The notes beneath the pieces are model-generated. The model worked only from the letters and a program-made list of their open reading frames with translations, had not been told where the DNA came from and made no database searches. Below are positions 21,395 to 31,928 of a stretch of DNA of 64,000 bases, one piece after another; the first letter of the stretch is position 1, and each line of letters begins with the position of its first letter. The position numbers and the translations under genes are program-made. The stretch covers positions 614,001-678,000 of the forward strand of contig CAJQUN010000220.1 in assembly GCA_907163345.1 (NCBI GenBank), in the 5' to 3' direction. The DNA comes from Haberlea rhodopensis (taxonomy: Eukaryota > Streptophyta > Magnoliopsida > Lamiales > Gesneriaceae).

Positions 21395-23142
21395 CTATTT
21401 GCGCCCGAACCAATGTTTGGTATAGTCGCGTTTTTCGGTAGGCGGTTGGCGCGGACTTCGAGATCTTTGTTGAGCAGTGGGTCTGGACTGAGGGAGTGCT
21501 CCAGTTGCAGGGGATGAATGAGCAGCTGAACTTGAGGCTCTCTGAGAAGAGGGAGCAGTTCGACTGGGTTCAGGCAGCCTGCGGATAGTTTGAGGAGCAG
21601 CAGGCAGACTGTTGCAGATATCTTGAATTTGAGACGCAAACGCTGCTTGCATGGTGGCCAATTGATCAGTCAAAATCTTTTTGGCGTCGTCAATCTTTTC
21701 TCCAAGAGCCATTGAGGTGGCAGTATGAAGAGATTCATTGTTCTGATTGATCTGAAGACACGCCTAGCCAATATGAGAAACTGCTTCTGCAACCGCATTC
21801 TCAGCAAAGGTTTGAAGTCTAGTGACAGTAGTAGTTAAACTACTTAGGTCAGCGTAGACTTGCTGGAATTTAGAGTCCGTTTGCTGCTGAAGAGTTCCTA
21901 AAATAAGAGTTGCAGCCCTCTCTTCCTGCTTAAGCTTATGAACATCATTGGTCAGTGCTGTAATAGCGGTGGAGAGATGAGCTAGCTGGGCAGCGATGTT
22001 TGGTGGCTCGTCCAGAGGGTTTGTGAAGACAAAGAAACCCTCGGATAGTTCCTGATCCATGGACGGATCGCCGGCAAGCATCGGGATATCAGCAGCAGGG
22101 GCAAGCGCATTGGGATGAGCAATGACGACTGCAGTGGATGGTAAAGTAGTAGCGTCAATATGAGGGGCCGCAGTTGAGGCGGAGATAGCTACATCCATAG
22201 TTCCAGTTTCTTCCACGTGCGGAGCATCCAGTTCAGCATTGGCTTGATCAATCCCAGCAGCAGACGCTTGAGTATGATCATTGGAATGAGAGGATTCACT
22301 TGGTTCATTATTTGCAGAGGAGATGGTAACCTGCTGAACCACATTCTGAATAATTGAATCGACATTGGTGTGATCAACAATCATTTGGTGGGGCCGTTGA
22401 TCATGTGGAGAGCTGGGAGCAGAGGATGCTGCCTCCAAAGTAGTTGGTGTGGCATCTGCTCCAGTAGGAGAGGTCTCCAAAACAGTAGAAGTAAGCTCCA
22501 CAGTAGGAGGGACAACCTCTAAATTTGCAATAGCCATTTGTAGATCTGGCTGATCAGGGCTTGCAATAATTTCAGAAGAGGAGCATGAATGAATCCCAGT
22601 GGATATGCGAAGATCATGAAGAGCAAGCTCAGCCATTTCCAGCTTGAGGCCTAGAGCGTTTAGAACTGCTCGATCATGATTCGCTGTTCTTGAATGTCCA
22701 TCAAACACTTGAATGCGGGATGTAACAAGAGCTTGGAGTCCGCCCACATAGTTCATAATACTAAAGACATCACGCAGCTTCAAACTTTTCTCAGGTTCGG
22801 GGATTTGCAGATAGGTCAGGATTTTGTTTTCATCTTGCTTTGCCTGAGCCAGAATAGGATCGATATCATCAAAGCGAACCTGTACTCGAGCCTTTACCCA
22901 ACGATCAAAAATCTCCAGTTGGGGTTCCAGTTGGGCTTTAACTGCATCCATGACCATTTGAATCTCGAATGCAACAGGAGTGGACACTGGAGCAATAAGA
23001 GATTTTCCTTTGTCAGCTGGAGTGGCCTTGGGATGACAGTAAGGACAAGTAGACTTGGGTGTCCTGAAGCTGATAGAGCCTGGGGCCTGCTGAGAGCTCA
23101 CCTGAGCTGAAGAGGTGTCTATTAATGGAGCAGACACCATGG
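21395..23142 (-). pseudogene. Sirevirus third ORF (env-like position), C-terminal part
   Basis: A frame of about 580 codons starts near ATG 23140 and continues the frame-shifted ORF at 23143-24111. It is rich in Ala, Ser, Thr and Pro, has a probable coiled coil near its end (LTNDVHKLKQEERAATLI, then TVTRLQTFAENAV), and finishes with a basic, proline-rich tail ending HWFGRK. A TAG at about 21764 splits off the last 120 codons without a frame change. I see no clear membrane segment. The location after pol is that of the env-like ORF of Sireviruses, but no envelope function can be shown. Confidence 0.7.
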
Positions 23143-24111
23143 CTAATGCAGCAGTGGGTTCCCCAGTTGAAGGGATGAAAGGCTGGGTTCTCTGTCAGAA
23201 ATAACACCTGTAGGTCCGGCAGAGGAGATAGTGTCGGAGGCGGCAGTGTCTCTCTGACGAGCATCTAGAGGAGCAATTTTTCTGGTCCTTGGCTTCTTAG
23301 GAGGAGGAGGAGGAGGAGGAGACTCAGCGGATTCAGAGACAGTCTGTTCCGAGTCACTGATGACTTGAGTCAACCGGCGCTTTGTTGCTCCACCTTCTCT
23401 GCCACTTCGTTGGCGATGAAGCTGAAGGTACTTGTGAGTGACGAGTCTCCCTGGATGAAGATGAGAGAGAGCCCCTGTCTTGATGTGTTTGCTCTCAAAT
23501 AGACTGCTTAGTGGGAGAGCAAAACCGGATTGACCCTTGCCAGATACGACGAGACTAGTCAGTATTTGAAATAACACCGCTGACCAGTTTATCTCCAATC
23601 TTTTGCATATGGCAGTCATGACATCGAATTTCTCAGGGGTGATCATATCAAATGATCCAGCTTTACAGAGGATCCCCTTTGAGATGATGTCTGCCAGTTG
23701 TCGATAGTGGCTCTTCATTAATACCTTCCTGAAAGGAGGTCGTTGAATACGATGGTCAGAGTCCGACACTGTGAGCCGCATCTCTTCTCTTAGGTCTGCC
23801 GGAATAGTCGAAAAGTCAGTGAGTCCAGTGGAGGGTAGGCACAGATGAGTGGCAAATTCTGGTTGAGTGATGGTGACTGACTGCCCAGAGATGGATGCCA
23901 CAACGGTGTCATCCACAACAGTTGCTGTGGCAAAGAATTCTTGTAGTTCATCCTGGTAAAATGAGGGAGCCTGGCTTAGGATCACTAATAGCCCTGAGTT
24001 ATCCAGCTTTTGAATTAAATCATTTGTTTCCTCATCAGATGAAGTATATATGGAGTTAAAATCGACGTGAACAGCATTTGTGATAAAACTCGGTTGAACA
24101 TTCTTCGACAT
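23143..24111 (-). pseudogene. Sirevirus third ORF, N-terminal part
   Basis: This frame of 322 codons starts at ATG 24111 (MSKNVQPSFITNAVHVDF). It has a folded-looking N-terminal region (about 1-215) resembling the plant transposon-associated domain with motifs SGQSVTITQPEFATHLCLP and IISKGILCKAGSFD, followed by a low-complexity, basic and proline-rich stretch (SPPPPPPPKKPRTRK). The frame ends at 23143, but the frame starting at 23140 continues the same composition. A one-base indel near 23195-23205 probably separates them. Originally this would be one protein of nearly 900 residues. Its role is unknown. Confidence 0.7.
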
Positions 24112-24685
24112 TTTGAATGATTGAGGTGAAGGAGCAGCAGCAATCTGTTAAAGGAAATTTTCTGAAAGAAACGATTGTTGCAGTAAGATGTTTGGAGAAG
24201 ATGAAGAGAAGAGAAAACTAAAGGCGGTGAAAAAGGAAGTATATGTAACGTCGTACTGTAGATGAGCGGACACATGTATACGTGGCAATCATCTAACGAT
24301 TAAAAAGATTTTAACCAAAAATAAAAGGACAGGATTTAGGCGGGAGTGAAATAATTTATTTTACACAAAAGTAATTTTGAATTCCGACGTTCATTAGGTT
24401 AATTAGTATCGAGGGTTATTTTTGTCAAAGCATATTTGGTAACATCAACTGGTATGTGGGGTTCGACTGGTAGGAAAACATCTACTGGATGCAGAGTCCT
24501 ACTGGTACGAATACCCCCACTGCAGTTGACCATTGTATTACCAGCTTAGCTTAAATAACCATGATAAAATTAAAACAGAAATCCCCCCTAAATAAATGCA
24601 ACTAAACTAACAAATTCCCCCTGAATTCATTACCCAAACAAAATAATCAAGAAGTAATTTCAATTAAACCAAGAATATTTCAAAA
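24112..24685 (-). other. Spacer between Sirevirus pol and third ORF
   Basis: This is an A/T-rich region of about 570 bp with no domain in any frame. Short purine tracts (around 24585 and 24610 on the minus strand, GGGGGG/GGGGG) resemble extra polypurine tracts. It could hold a promoter or splice acceptor for the third ORF, but I cannot identify one. Confidence 0.55.
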
Positions 24686-27600
24686 GTAAGAAAACTTAGC
24701 GTCCGGTAGGGGTTTTGTGAAGATGTCTGCTGCCTGTTGTTCTGTGGAAATGTACTCCAGCCGTATTTCCTTCTTCATAACATGATCTCTGATGAAATGA
24801 TGACGAATGTCAATATGTTTAGTACGAGTATGAAGAACTGGATTGTATGTAATGGCAATGGCAGACGTATTGTCACAGAAAATAGGAGCCTCTGTGGACT
24901 CAATTCCATAGTCTCTGAGTTGTTGCTGAATCCAGAGCAGTTGGGCACAGCAGCTTCCAGCAGCAAGGTACTCTGCCTCTGCAGTGGAGGTTGCGATGGA
25001 TGTCTGTTTCTTGCATCCCCATGATATTAACCGATCACCAAGAAATTGACAATATCCACTATGCTTTTCCTGTCAATTTTACATCCAGCATACTCAGCAT
25101 CTGAGTATCCAATGAGATTAAAAGTTGAGTCTCTTGGATACCATAGACCAACATTCTCGGTTCCTTTTAAGTATTTTAGGATCCTCTTGACAGCAGTGAA
25201 GTGCGACTGCTTGGGATTTGCTTGAAACCGGGCGCACATACATACTGCAAACATAATATCGGGTCGGCTGGCTGTCAAGTATAGTAAAGATCCGATCATG
25301 CCTCGATACATTGTAACTTCGACTGGTATTCCTGAATTATCCAAGTCGAGTTTGGCGGATGAGCTCATTGGTGTAGCAGCAGCTGAGCTGGTACTCATTC
25401 CATATTTCTTCAGTAGCTCTTTAGTGTACTTGGACTGATTTATCAGAATTCCTTCACTAGATTGCTTGACTTGCAATCCTAAGAAAAATGATAACTCTCC
25501 CATCATGCTCATCTCGAATTGTTCCTGCATGATTTTAGAAAATCTTTCGCACAGTTTTGGGTTAGTACTCCCGAAGATAATATCATCAACATATATTTGA
25601 ACTAGCAACGTATGATCTCCCTTTGTAAATTTAAAAAGGGTCTTGTCCACCGTGCCAATAACAAAGTTGTGCTCTGTCAAATATTTTGATAAAGTTTCAT
25701 ACCAGGCAGTGGGAGCTTGCTTTAGACCATACAGAGCTTTATTCAGACGGAAAACATGAGATGGCTGCTGATGGTTTTCAAATCCAGGAGGTTGTTCAAC
25801 ATAAACTTCTTCCTGGAGTTTGCCGTTAAGAAATGCACTCTTAACATCCATCTGATAGACTTTAAAGTCTTTAAATGCAGCAAATGCAAGAAATATGTGA
25901 ATTGCTTCTAGTCGTGCTACAGGGGCAAAGGTTTCATCGAAATCAATGCCTTCTTCCTGTCTGTAGCCCTGTGCAACTAATCTTGCTTTATTTCTAATTA
26001 CTGTTCCGTTTTCGTCTATTTTATTTCTAAATACCCATTTGGTGCCAATTACAGTGTGATGCTGTGGTCGTGGTACTAGATACCATACTCTGTTTCGCTC
26101 AAACTGGTTTAGTTCTTCCTGCATTGCTTCTACCCAACTTGGGTCTAATATAGCTTCATCAATCTTCTTAGGTTCTATATGAGATATGAATGCAGCATGA
26201 AGAAATTCGTTAATCATTTGTCCTCTGGTGCGTAGAGGAGCAAGAGGGTTACCGATGACCTGCTCGGGTGGATGATCCTTCTTCCACCGGAGCGAAGGTC
26301 CTAGTGGGTTGAGTTCTTCAGTTGACTGGATGTGAGTAGGTAAATCAGAGATTCTGATAGACCCATCTTTCTCATTGGTTCCTTCAACTGCAGTAGAGGT
26401 GGATGCCACTGTTTCATTGATGGCTGGCTGCAGTGCTTGTTGGCCAGCAGACTCCTCTGCTTGAGCTTCAGGGATTTCTGGTTCTAAGGAGCAGTCAGCC
26501 CTGCTTCTGTAATCAATCTCATCATCAACATTTTCGTCAATATAAGTGCTTTCCAGTCGATTACTCAAGTTGTTGATTTGTATATCGGATAGTGTACAGT
26601 CAGTAGGTTCATCAAATTTTACATGCACTGATTCTTCTACATTAAGAGTTCTATTATTAAATACTCTGAATGCCTTACTAACTGTAGAATAGCCAAGAAA
26701 TATTCCAGCATCAGATTTGGCATCAAAGGCGGTGAGATGAGTCTTTCCATTGTTGTGAATAAAACATTTGCAACCAAACACATGGAAATAAGAAATATTT
26801 GGCTTACTGCCATTCCAGATCTCATAAGGGGTTTTATTAGCTCGCTTATTAATCATCGATCTGTTCTGCGTATAACATGCTGTGTTGACAGCTTCTGCCC
26901 AAAATCTCTGCGATATTTCTGATTCCGCGAGCATAGTTCGCGCAGCTTCTTTCAAAGTGCGGTTCCTACGCTCAGCAACTCCGTTTTGTTGAGGAGTTCT
27001 AGCTGCAGAGTATTCGTGTTTAATACCAAGGTCATCTAGATATGATTCGAGTGATTGATTGGTAAACTCAGTACCTTTATCACTGTGAATTCTATCTATC
27101 CCACACGATTTCTCATTTTGGAGTCTTTTCAGTAATTTGATCAGCTTTGGAGTAGCCTGATCTTTACCACTTAGGAACAAGACCCACGTGAAACGAGTGT
27201 AATCGTCTATTAACACTAGGGTGTACTTCATTCCCCCTAGACTTGTTACTGGTATAGGACCAAACAGATCCATATGCAGCAACTCTAGGCACCGAGAAGA
27301 AGATTTACTCCCTTTGGTCTTAAAAGAGGATCTGATTTGCTTACCGAGTTGGCATGCTGCACAGATCTTGTCCTTTGAGAACTCAATTTGGGGCAGTCCA
27401 ACAACTAGATCAAGTTTACGCAGACTAGCAATAGTTTTAAAATTTAAGTGACTCAACCGTTTGTGCCAAAGCCAATTTTTGGAAGTATTCTGGGCAGCTA
27501 AGCAAGTAAAGGAAGTAGGCTGATTAAGATTCCAATCAATTTTATATGTGTTATCATGCCTTCTTCCTATAAGTAATACATTGCCATCAGTAGATTTAAT

Positions 27601-27897
27601 TGTGCATGAATGCTGATTGAATTCTACGGAATGACCATTGTCACACAATTGACTTATGCTAATCAAATTATAGCATAGATTTTCAACTAAAAGAATATCT
27701 TTAATGATGAGGTTACCGTAGATAATCTTACCCTTACCCACGGTTCTACCTTTCGCGTTATCTCCAAAAGTTATTCTGGGTCCGGTGGAGTCCACTAGTT
27801 CAGACAATAAGCTTGCATTCCCTGTCATATGTCTAGAGCATCCGCTGTCTAGGAACCATTCTGAGCTCCGAACTGGATGCATTCTAGTTTCCTGCAA
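24686..27897 (-). pseudogene. Sirevirus pol: protease, integrase, reverse transcriptase, RNase H
   Basis: The frame from 27897 encodes the Copia protease (FLDSGCSRHMTG, about residues 15-26), the GAG-pre-integrase zinc region (HKRLSHLNF, CAACQLGKQ), integrase (MDLFGPI, SDKGTEFTN, NGVAERRNRTL) and reverse transcriptase with YVDDIIFGS at about residue 769. In RNase H one G is missing near 25040 relative to the expected frame, so the main frame stops at 25027; the other frame continues to about 24686 with the usual RNase H end. The frame is the same as gag, separated by a TAG (27928) and a TAA (about 27905). The IN-before-RT order is diagnostic of Copia. It is inactive unless the indel is a sequencing error. 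Confidence 0.92.
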
Positions 27898-27927
27898 TTA
27901 AAGCGATAGACTGATTGGTACCCAATC

Positions 27928-29892
27928 CTACTTGGGTCCTGGTAGGATTAGTCCTTTCGGAACCCACACTTGTATGACCCTGAATGACTTAGGTCGGTGT
28001 GTGTTCTGAAATGTGTGTGCATTTATAAATGTAGGTGATGATTTTAGCTGTGGAGTGTGATAATATGTGTATGCATGTGCTTTTGGTTTGTAGTTCCTGT
28101 TATTCAGCATATACCTCTTCTGGACAGGTTTACAGTTGTAGTACCAGTTGGGTTTAACCTCTCTAGCTGCTCGACCAGTGGTTTTAAGTTCATTTCTGAA
28201 CTTTTGCCTTGGTTTAGCCTCTTTGAGTGGTTCTACATAACCGATACCTCTGTGCTGTACCTGTTCCTTGATGAGTGTTGCTTTAACAGGTTCTTTAATC
28301 AGTTCATACGGGTCATATACTGTGCTAGATCTTACAAAGTTCATTGATTGAACCTTGCCTTTTGTTAGACACAGTTGAGGCTCATTACCAGATGATCTGC
28401 TGTCATTGCTATTAAAGCCTATGCCAGTTAAATCACCAGCAAGCCTTATAGACTCAAGCATTTCATCCTTTCTGGTAGTCGACGCATTCCAAGTGCTAAC
28501 CAGTTTGCTGAGTTTCTGGTACGCACACTTGGCTTCATCTCTTTCTTTCACTAGGCGACTGGCTGCTTCCCTTAAGCAATTCAACTCCCTTGATTGTTCA
28601 CAATCAAGTTTGTTTTCAAGCGTTTTAGTTGGAATTGAGTGCTCAGTCTTATAGCATTCAAAAGATTCGTATAGCGTCTGATACTCATTTATCATGTCCT
28701 GCAATGCATTGGTGAGTTCATGATGTGTAAATTCAGATAGGTTGGTTTCATGTACCTCATTTTCATCATTCGCCATTAAGCAGTGGACTTCTTCGTCTTC
28801 ACTCTCGCTGGATGAGCTAATTGACTCCTCTGATTCTGATTCAGAATCAGCCCATTTGCTCTTACTATCTTCTGCCACTAAAACCTTTTGATCTCTGTCC
28901 CGTTTGGATGTTCTTCTGGTTTCCTTGGATTTTCTGTAATCCTTGGATCCTCTTTTGTGATCATCCTTTTTGGGTTTAGGACAGTCTGCGATGAAGTGCC
29001 CTGGTTTGAGACAGTTGAAGCATACTCGCTCTTCTTCTTCTGAATTTCCTTTGGAGCTTTGCCTTCGAGGGTATGATTGATAAGGTCTCTGGTTCTTCTT
29101 CATGAATTTTCCAAATTTCTTTACGAACATTGCCATCGCATCGTTACACATCTTTTCTGGAGTCATTTCAGTAGGAGTAGGCAGAGACTCAGATGCAGTG
29201 AGAGCTTTTGTTGGTTGACTTGTACTTGGTTCATCTTCAACCCGAATGCCTAATTCGAATTCATAGGCTTTTAAATCAGCAAACAGATCATGTAGATCTA
29301 TCTTGTTGATATCCTTCGATTCTCTCATAGCAATGGTCTTGACATCCCATTCTCTTGGTAGACCTCTCATCACTTTGAGAGTGACTTCTCTGTTGGGTAA
29401 CTCCTTACCCAGACTGCTTAGTTCATTTATTATTCCAGTCACTCTTTCATCATACTCGTTGAGAGTTTCTCCATTTATCATTTTGATATGCTCAAACTTT
29501 TGTAAAGCCACAGTAAGCTTGTTCTCCTTGGTTTGATCATTTCCTTCACAGAGTTGAGCAATCTTTTCCCAGATCTCTTTGGCTGTTGGGCACATTTTGA
29601 TTTTGTTGAACATATTTTTGTCCAAAGTTTTGAACAAAATGTCTTTAGCCACGTTGTCTAGGTTTGCCTTTTTTTTGTCTTCATTTGACCATTGAGATCT
29701 TTCCTTTTCTACCATTTGTGGATCACCACTTGTGATAGAGGCAGCTGTATTGATTTTCATGATCTTCAACGGTCCTTCGGTGATCACATACCACATATCA
29801 TCATCTTGAGCACTTAGATGTGCTTGCATACGGATCCTCCAGTCATCATATTCGTCTTTCTTGAACATTGGAATCTTGCTGAATGAGGCCAT
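27928..29892 (-). CDS. Sirevirus gag
   Basis: This is an intact frame of 654 codons starting at ATG 29892, 44 bp after the primer site. The N-terminal half is the UBN2-type Copia capsid (KDEYDDWRIRMQAHL, then MRGLPREWD near 175-183). A CCHC knuckle CFNCLKPGHFIADC lies at 291-304, followed by a Lys/Arg-rich and then an acidic serine-rich segment (SESESEESISSSSESEDEE). The length fits the long gag of Sireviruses. It would coat element RNA in cytoplasmic particles. The stop is TAG, and pol lies downstream in the same frame after a second stop, so how pol would be expressed is unclear. Confidence 0.9.
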   Translation of the reverse strand: MASFSKIPMFKKDEYDDWRIRMQAHLSAQDDDMWYVITEGPLKIMKINTAASITSGDPQMVEKERSQWSNEDKKKANLDNVAKDILFKTLDKNMFNKIKMCPTAKEIWEKIAQLCEGNDQTKENKLTVALQKFEHIKMINGETLNEYDERVTGIINELSSLGKELPNREVTLKVMRGLPREWDVKTIAMRESKDINKIDLHDLFADLKAYEFELGIRVEDEPSTSQPTKALTASESLPTPTEMTPEKMCNDAMAMFVKKFGKFMKKNQRPYQSYPRRQSSKGNSEEEERVCFNCLKPGHFIADCPKPKKDDHKRGSKDYRKSKETRRTSKRDRDQKVLVAEDSKSKWADSESESEESISSSSESEDEEVHCLMANDENEVHETNLSEFTHHELTNALQDMINEYQTLYESFECYKTEHSIPTKTLENKLDCEQSRELNCLREAASRLVKERDEAKCAYQKLSKLVSTWNASTTRKDEMLESIRLAGDLTGIGFNSNDSRSSGNEPQLCLTKGKVQSMNFVRSSTVYDPYELIKEPVKATLIKEQVQHRGIGYVEPLKEAKPRQKFRNELKTTGRAAREVKPNWYYNCKPVQKRYMLNNRNYKPKAHAYTYYHTPQLKSSPTFINAHTFQNTHRPKSFRVIQVWVPKGLILPGPK

Positions 29893-29936
29893 CAGTTTTT
29901 GGTAAATAGTAATTTCTCAAGATTGAGAAGACCTAA

Positions 29937-29948
29937 GCTCTGATACCA
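29937..29948 (-). other. Sirevirus primer binding site (tRNA-iMet)
   Basis: The minus strand reads TGGTATCAGAGC, two bases from the right LTR. A second copy is at 36249-36260 in the duplicated segment. Confidence 0.93.
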
Positions 29949-29950
29949 CT

Positions 29951-31348
29951 TGTTGGGATCGGGGTAGTGTTTAGAAGGGGGGGGGGGGGGGGGGGGGTTG
30001 ATTAAACACTAGATAATTTCGATTTCTTTTCTGGTTAACTGTAAACTGTTAAGTGTTACAGTTGCTTCTCAATAACAGGCAAGTCAGTAGACACTTATTA
30101 TAGTGCGGAAGACGTCTACAAAACTTGTGAGGAATAAAACTGAAGTAATAAAGCAATAAACGAATAATACGAGAGTTGTTTCTGGAAGTTCGAAGCACAA
30201 CGCTTCTACGTCTCCCCTTCTTCCTTTGCAGGAAGGATTCACTAGAAGACTTGGTTTACACTTTACAGTATACAACCTCCTTAGGCACTAACACACTTGG
30301 CCTAAACTCCTAGCAATCACACTCTTCTTATCTTTTGGATACAAGTGATTTTACAACACTCTCTACAGAATAAAACTTTCTAGCTTTGAGAGTTTCTAAG
30401 CAGCAGACTTCAATTGAAAATAATCTGTCACAGATTCAGTTTAGCGGTTTGTCTGCTCTTTGCTGAACGTTTGAAATATCAGTCGTATAGCTTTCTTGCT
30501 TTGAAGTATTTCTCTTAGTTTGAAAGTTGCTCAGCCCTTCTTCATTCTCTGCTTGGACGTATTTATAGGTTTGGTTGTCCAACGGTAGCCTTTTTTGTAT
30601 ATGGAATTGATTAGCTTTCCAAATACATGTTGTCTTCTTTCCTATTTTGTAAAACAACGGCTCTTTTCACTCTGACGGTAATGGTGGTGGAAATATAGCA
30701 GGGTGCGCCGCTCTGTTGTACTTTTGTCAGAGAATGTTGTACTTACTTTGTCTCGTTGCTTAGACTTCTGCTGGTTTCTTTGTTCAACTGGTCGTTCATC
30801 CTCTTAAGACCAGTTGATGTCCTTGTTCAGTGAGAGACTTTCCAGCTGATAGTTATCCAGTTTATGTCTTCACCCGGTTGATGTCTTCATCCGGTTGATG
30901 TCTTTATCCGGTTGATGTCTTCATCCGGTTGATGTCTTGTCCGGTTGGTATCTATCCAGTTGATGTCTTCATCCGGTTGATGACTATCCAATTGATGTCT
31001 TCATCCGGTTGATGACTTCATACGGTTGATGACTTCATACCAGTTGATGACTTCATCCGGTTAGTGTCTTTATCAGTTGATAGCTTGTCCGGTTGATAGC
31101 TTGTCCGGTTGGTGTCTATCCAGTTGATGTCTTGTCCGGTTGATGACTATCCAGTTGATGTCTTGTCCGGTTGATGACTATCCAGTTGATGTCTTGTCCG
31201 GTTGATGACTATCCAGTTGATGTCTTCATCCGGTGAGACTTTAATATCCGGTAGGTGTATTCACCCGGTAGGTCTTTAGCATCCGGTTGATCTTTAACAT
31301 CCAGTAGGTGTTTGTAATCACCAAAACTTAGAAATCGTTTTCCCAACA
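29951..31348 (-). repeat. Sirevirus 5' LTR (right)
   Basis: The LTR is 1,398 bp, TGTTGGGATCGG to CCCAACA. It matches the left LTR with a handful of substitutions. The poly-G run is 21 long (29977-29997) compared with 13 in the left LTR and 12 in the duplicated copy. Confidence 0.95.
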
Positions 31349-31353
31349 AAGTT

Positions 31354-31894
31354 TAAAACAAAAACAGAGCATGGTTTCTCACCCTACTTTGCTCCGATTT
31401 TTGAAGAACTTCCAGGCGATGAAAAAGGGCAAGCTCCTCAGAATTTTCCTTAGCAAGTGCTGGTGTAGAAATGGGAGAGAAGGACCGAGATTTGGGATGG
31501 CTGAGAGTGGTCAAAAAATTGAGCCAAGTGGGGTGGGAAGTCAGCCTGTGCACAGTGTGATTGGCATGGGTTGGGGGGGGGGGGGTGGTTGGGTGTTGGG
31601 TGGTTTGATGTGTTATGTTTTGGTCCTGGTATTTAACACGATGTATTAAAATATCTTCACATGATATTTATAGTATTTTCTCAATAAAATACTTCAATTC
31701 CCATTAACATGCTTTACCAAAACAAACAACACACACCCCAGATAAACATGCCACAACCCCAAAAAACCCAACATATATCACATGCACCCTGAAATGAATC
31801 TCCCCAATAATATTAATTCAATCCCATGAATTAATACCCAAATCATCCTAAAATTAAATGATTAAAATCATATAATCATTTCGGGGATATCACA
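31354..31894 (-). repeat. T3 3' LTR, part right of the Sirevirus
   Basis: This completes the T3 3' LTR (total about 2.3 kb) and ends ATATCACA. It contains a G-rich stretch near 31568-31606 with a run of 13 G. Equivalent runs are 11 (37874), 7 (43955) and 9 (55190) long. Confidence 0.93.
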
Positions 31895-31910
31895 ATACTC
31901 CCCTACCTAT
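31895..31910 (-). other. T3 polypurine tract
   Basis: The sense strand reads ATAGGTAGGGGAGTAT directly before the LTR start TGTGATATCC. The same tract occurs at 38196-38211 and, in T2, as TAAGTAGGGGAGTAT at 50748-50762. Confidence 0.9.
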
Positions 31911-31928
31911 AAGATTTCGTTCCCGAAA

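Larger units (their letters stand above)
19177..31348 (-). mobile_element. Full-length Sirevirus-type Ty1/Copia element
   Basis: The element has LTRs 19177-20565 and 29951-31348, duplication AAGTT (19172-19176 and 31349-31353), primer site 29948-29937 and polypurine tract 20581-20566, all in minus polarity. The order is gag, protease, integrase, reverse transcriptase, RNase H, then a third ORF, which with the iMet primer and repeated purine tracts defines a Sirevirus. The uninterrupted target is preserved at about 43730-43740 in the T3 5' LTR. The LTRs look almost identical apart from a poly-G length difference, so this is the youngest or nearly youngest insertion here. Three disabling lesions are visible in pol and ORF3. 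Confidence 0.95.

Noticed and set aside
23143..24111. A true envelope gene
   Set aside because: No signal peptide, fusion peptide or transmembrane segment is visible. The position after pol alone does not show envelope function.
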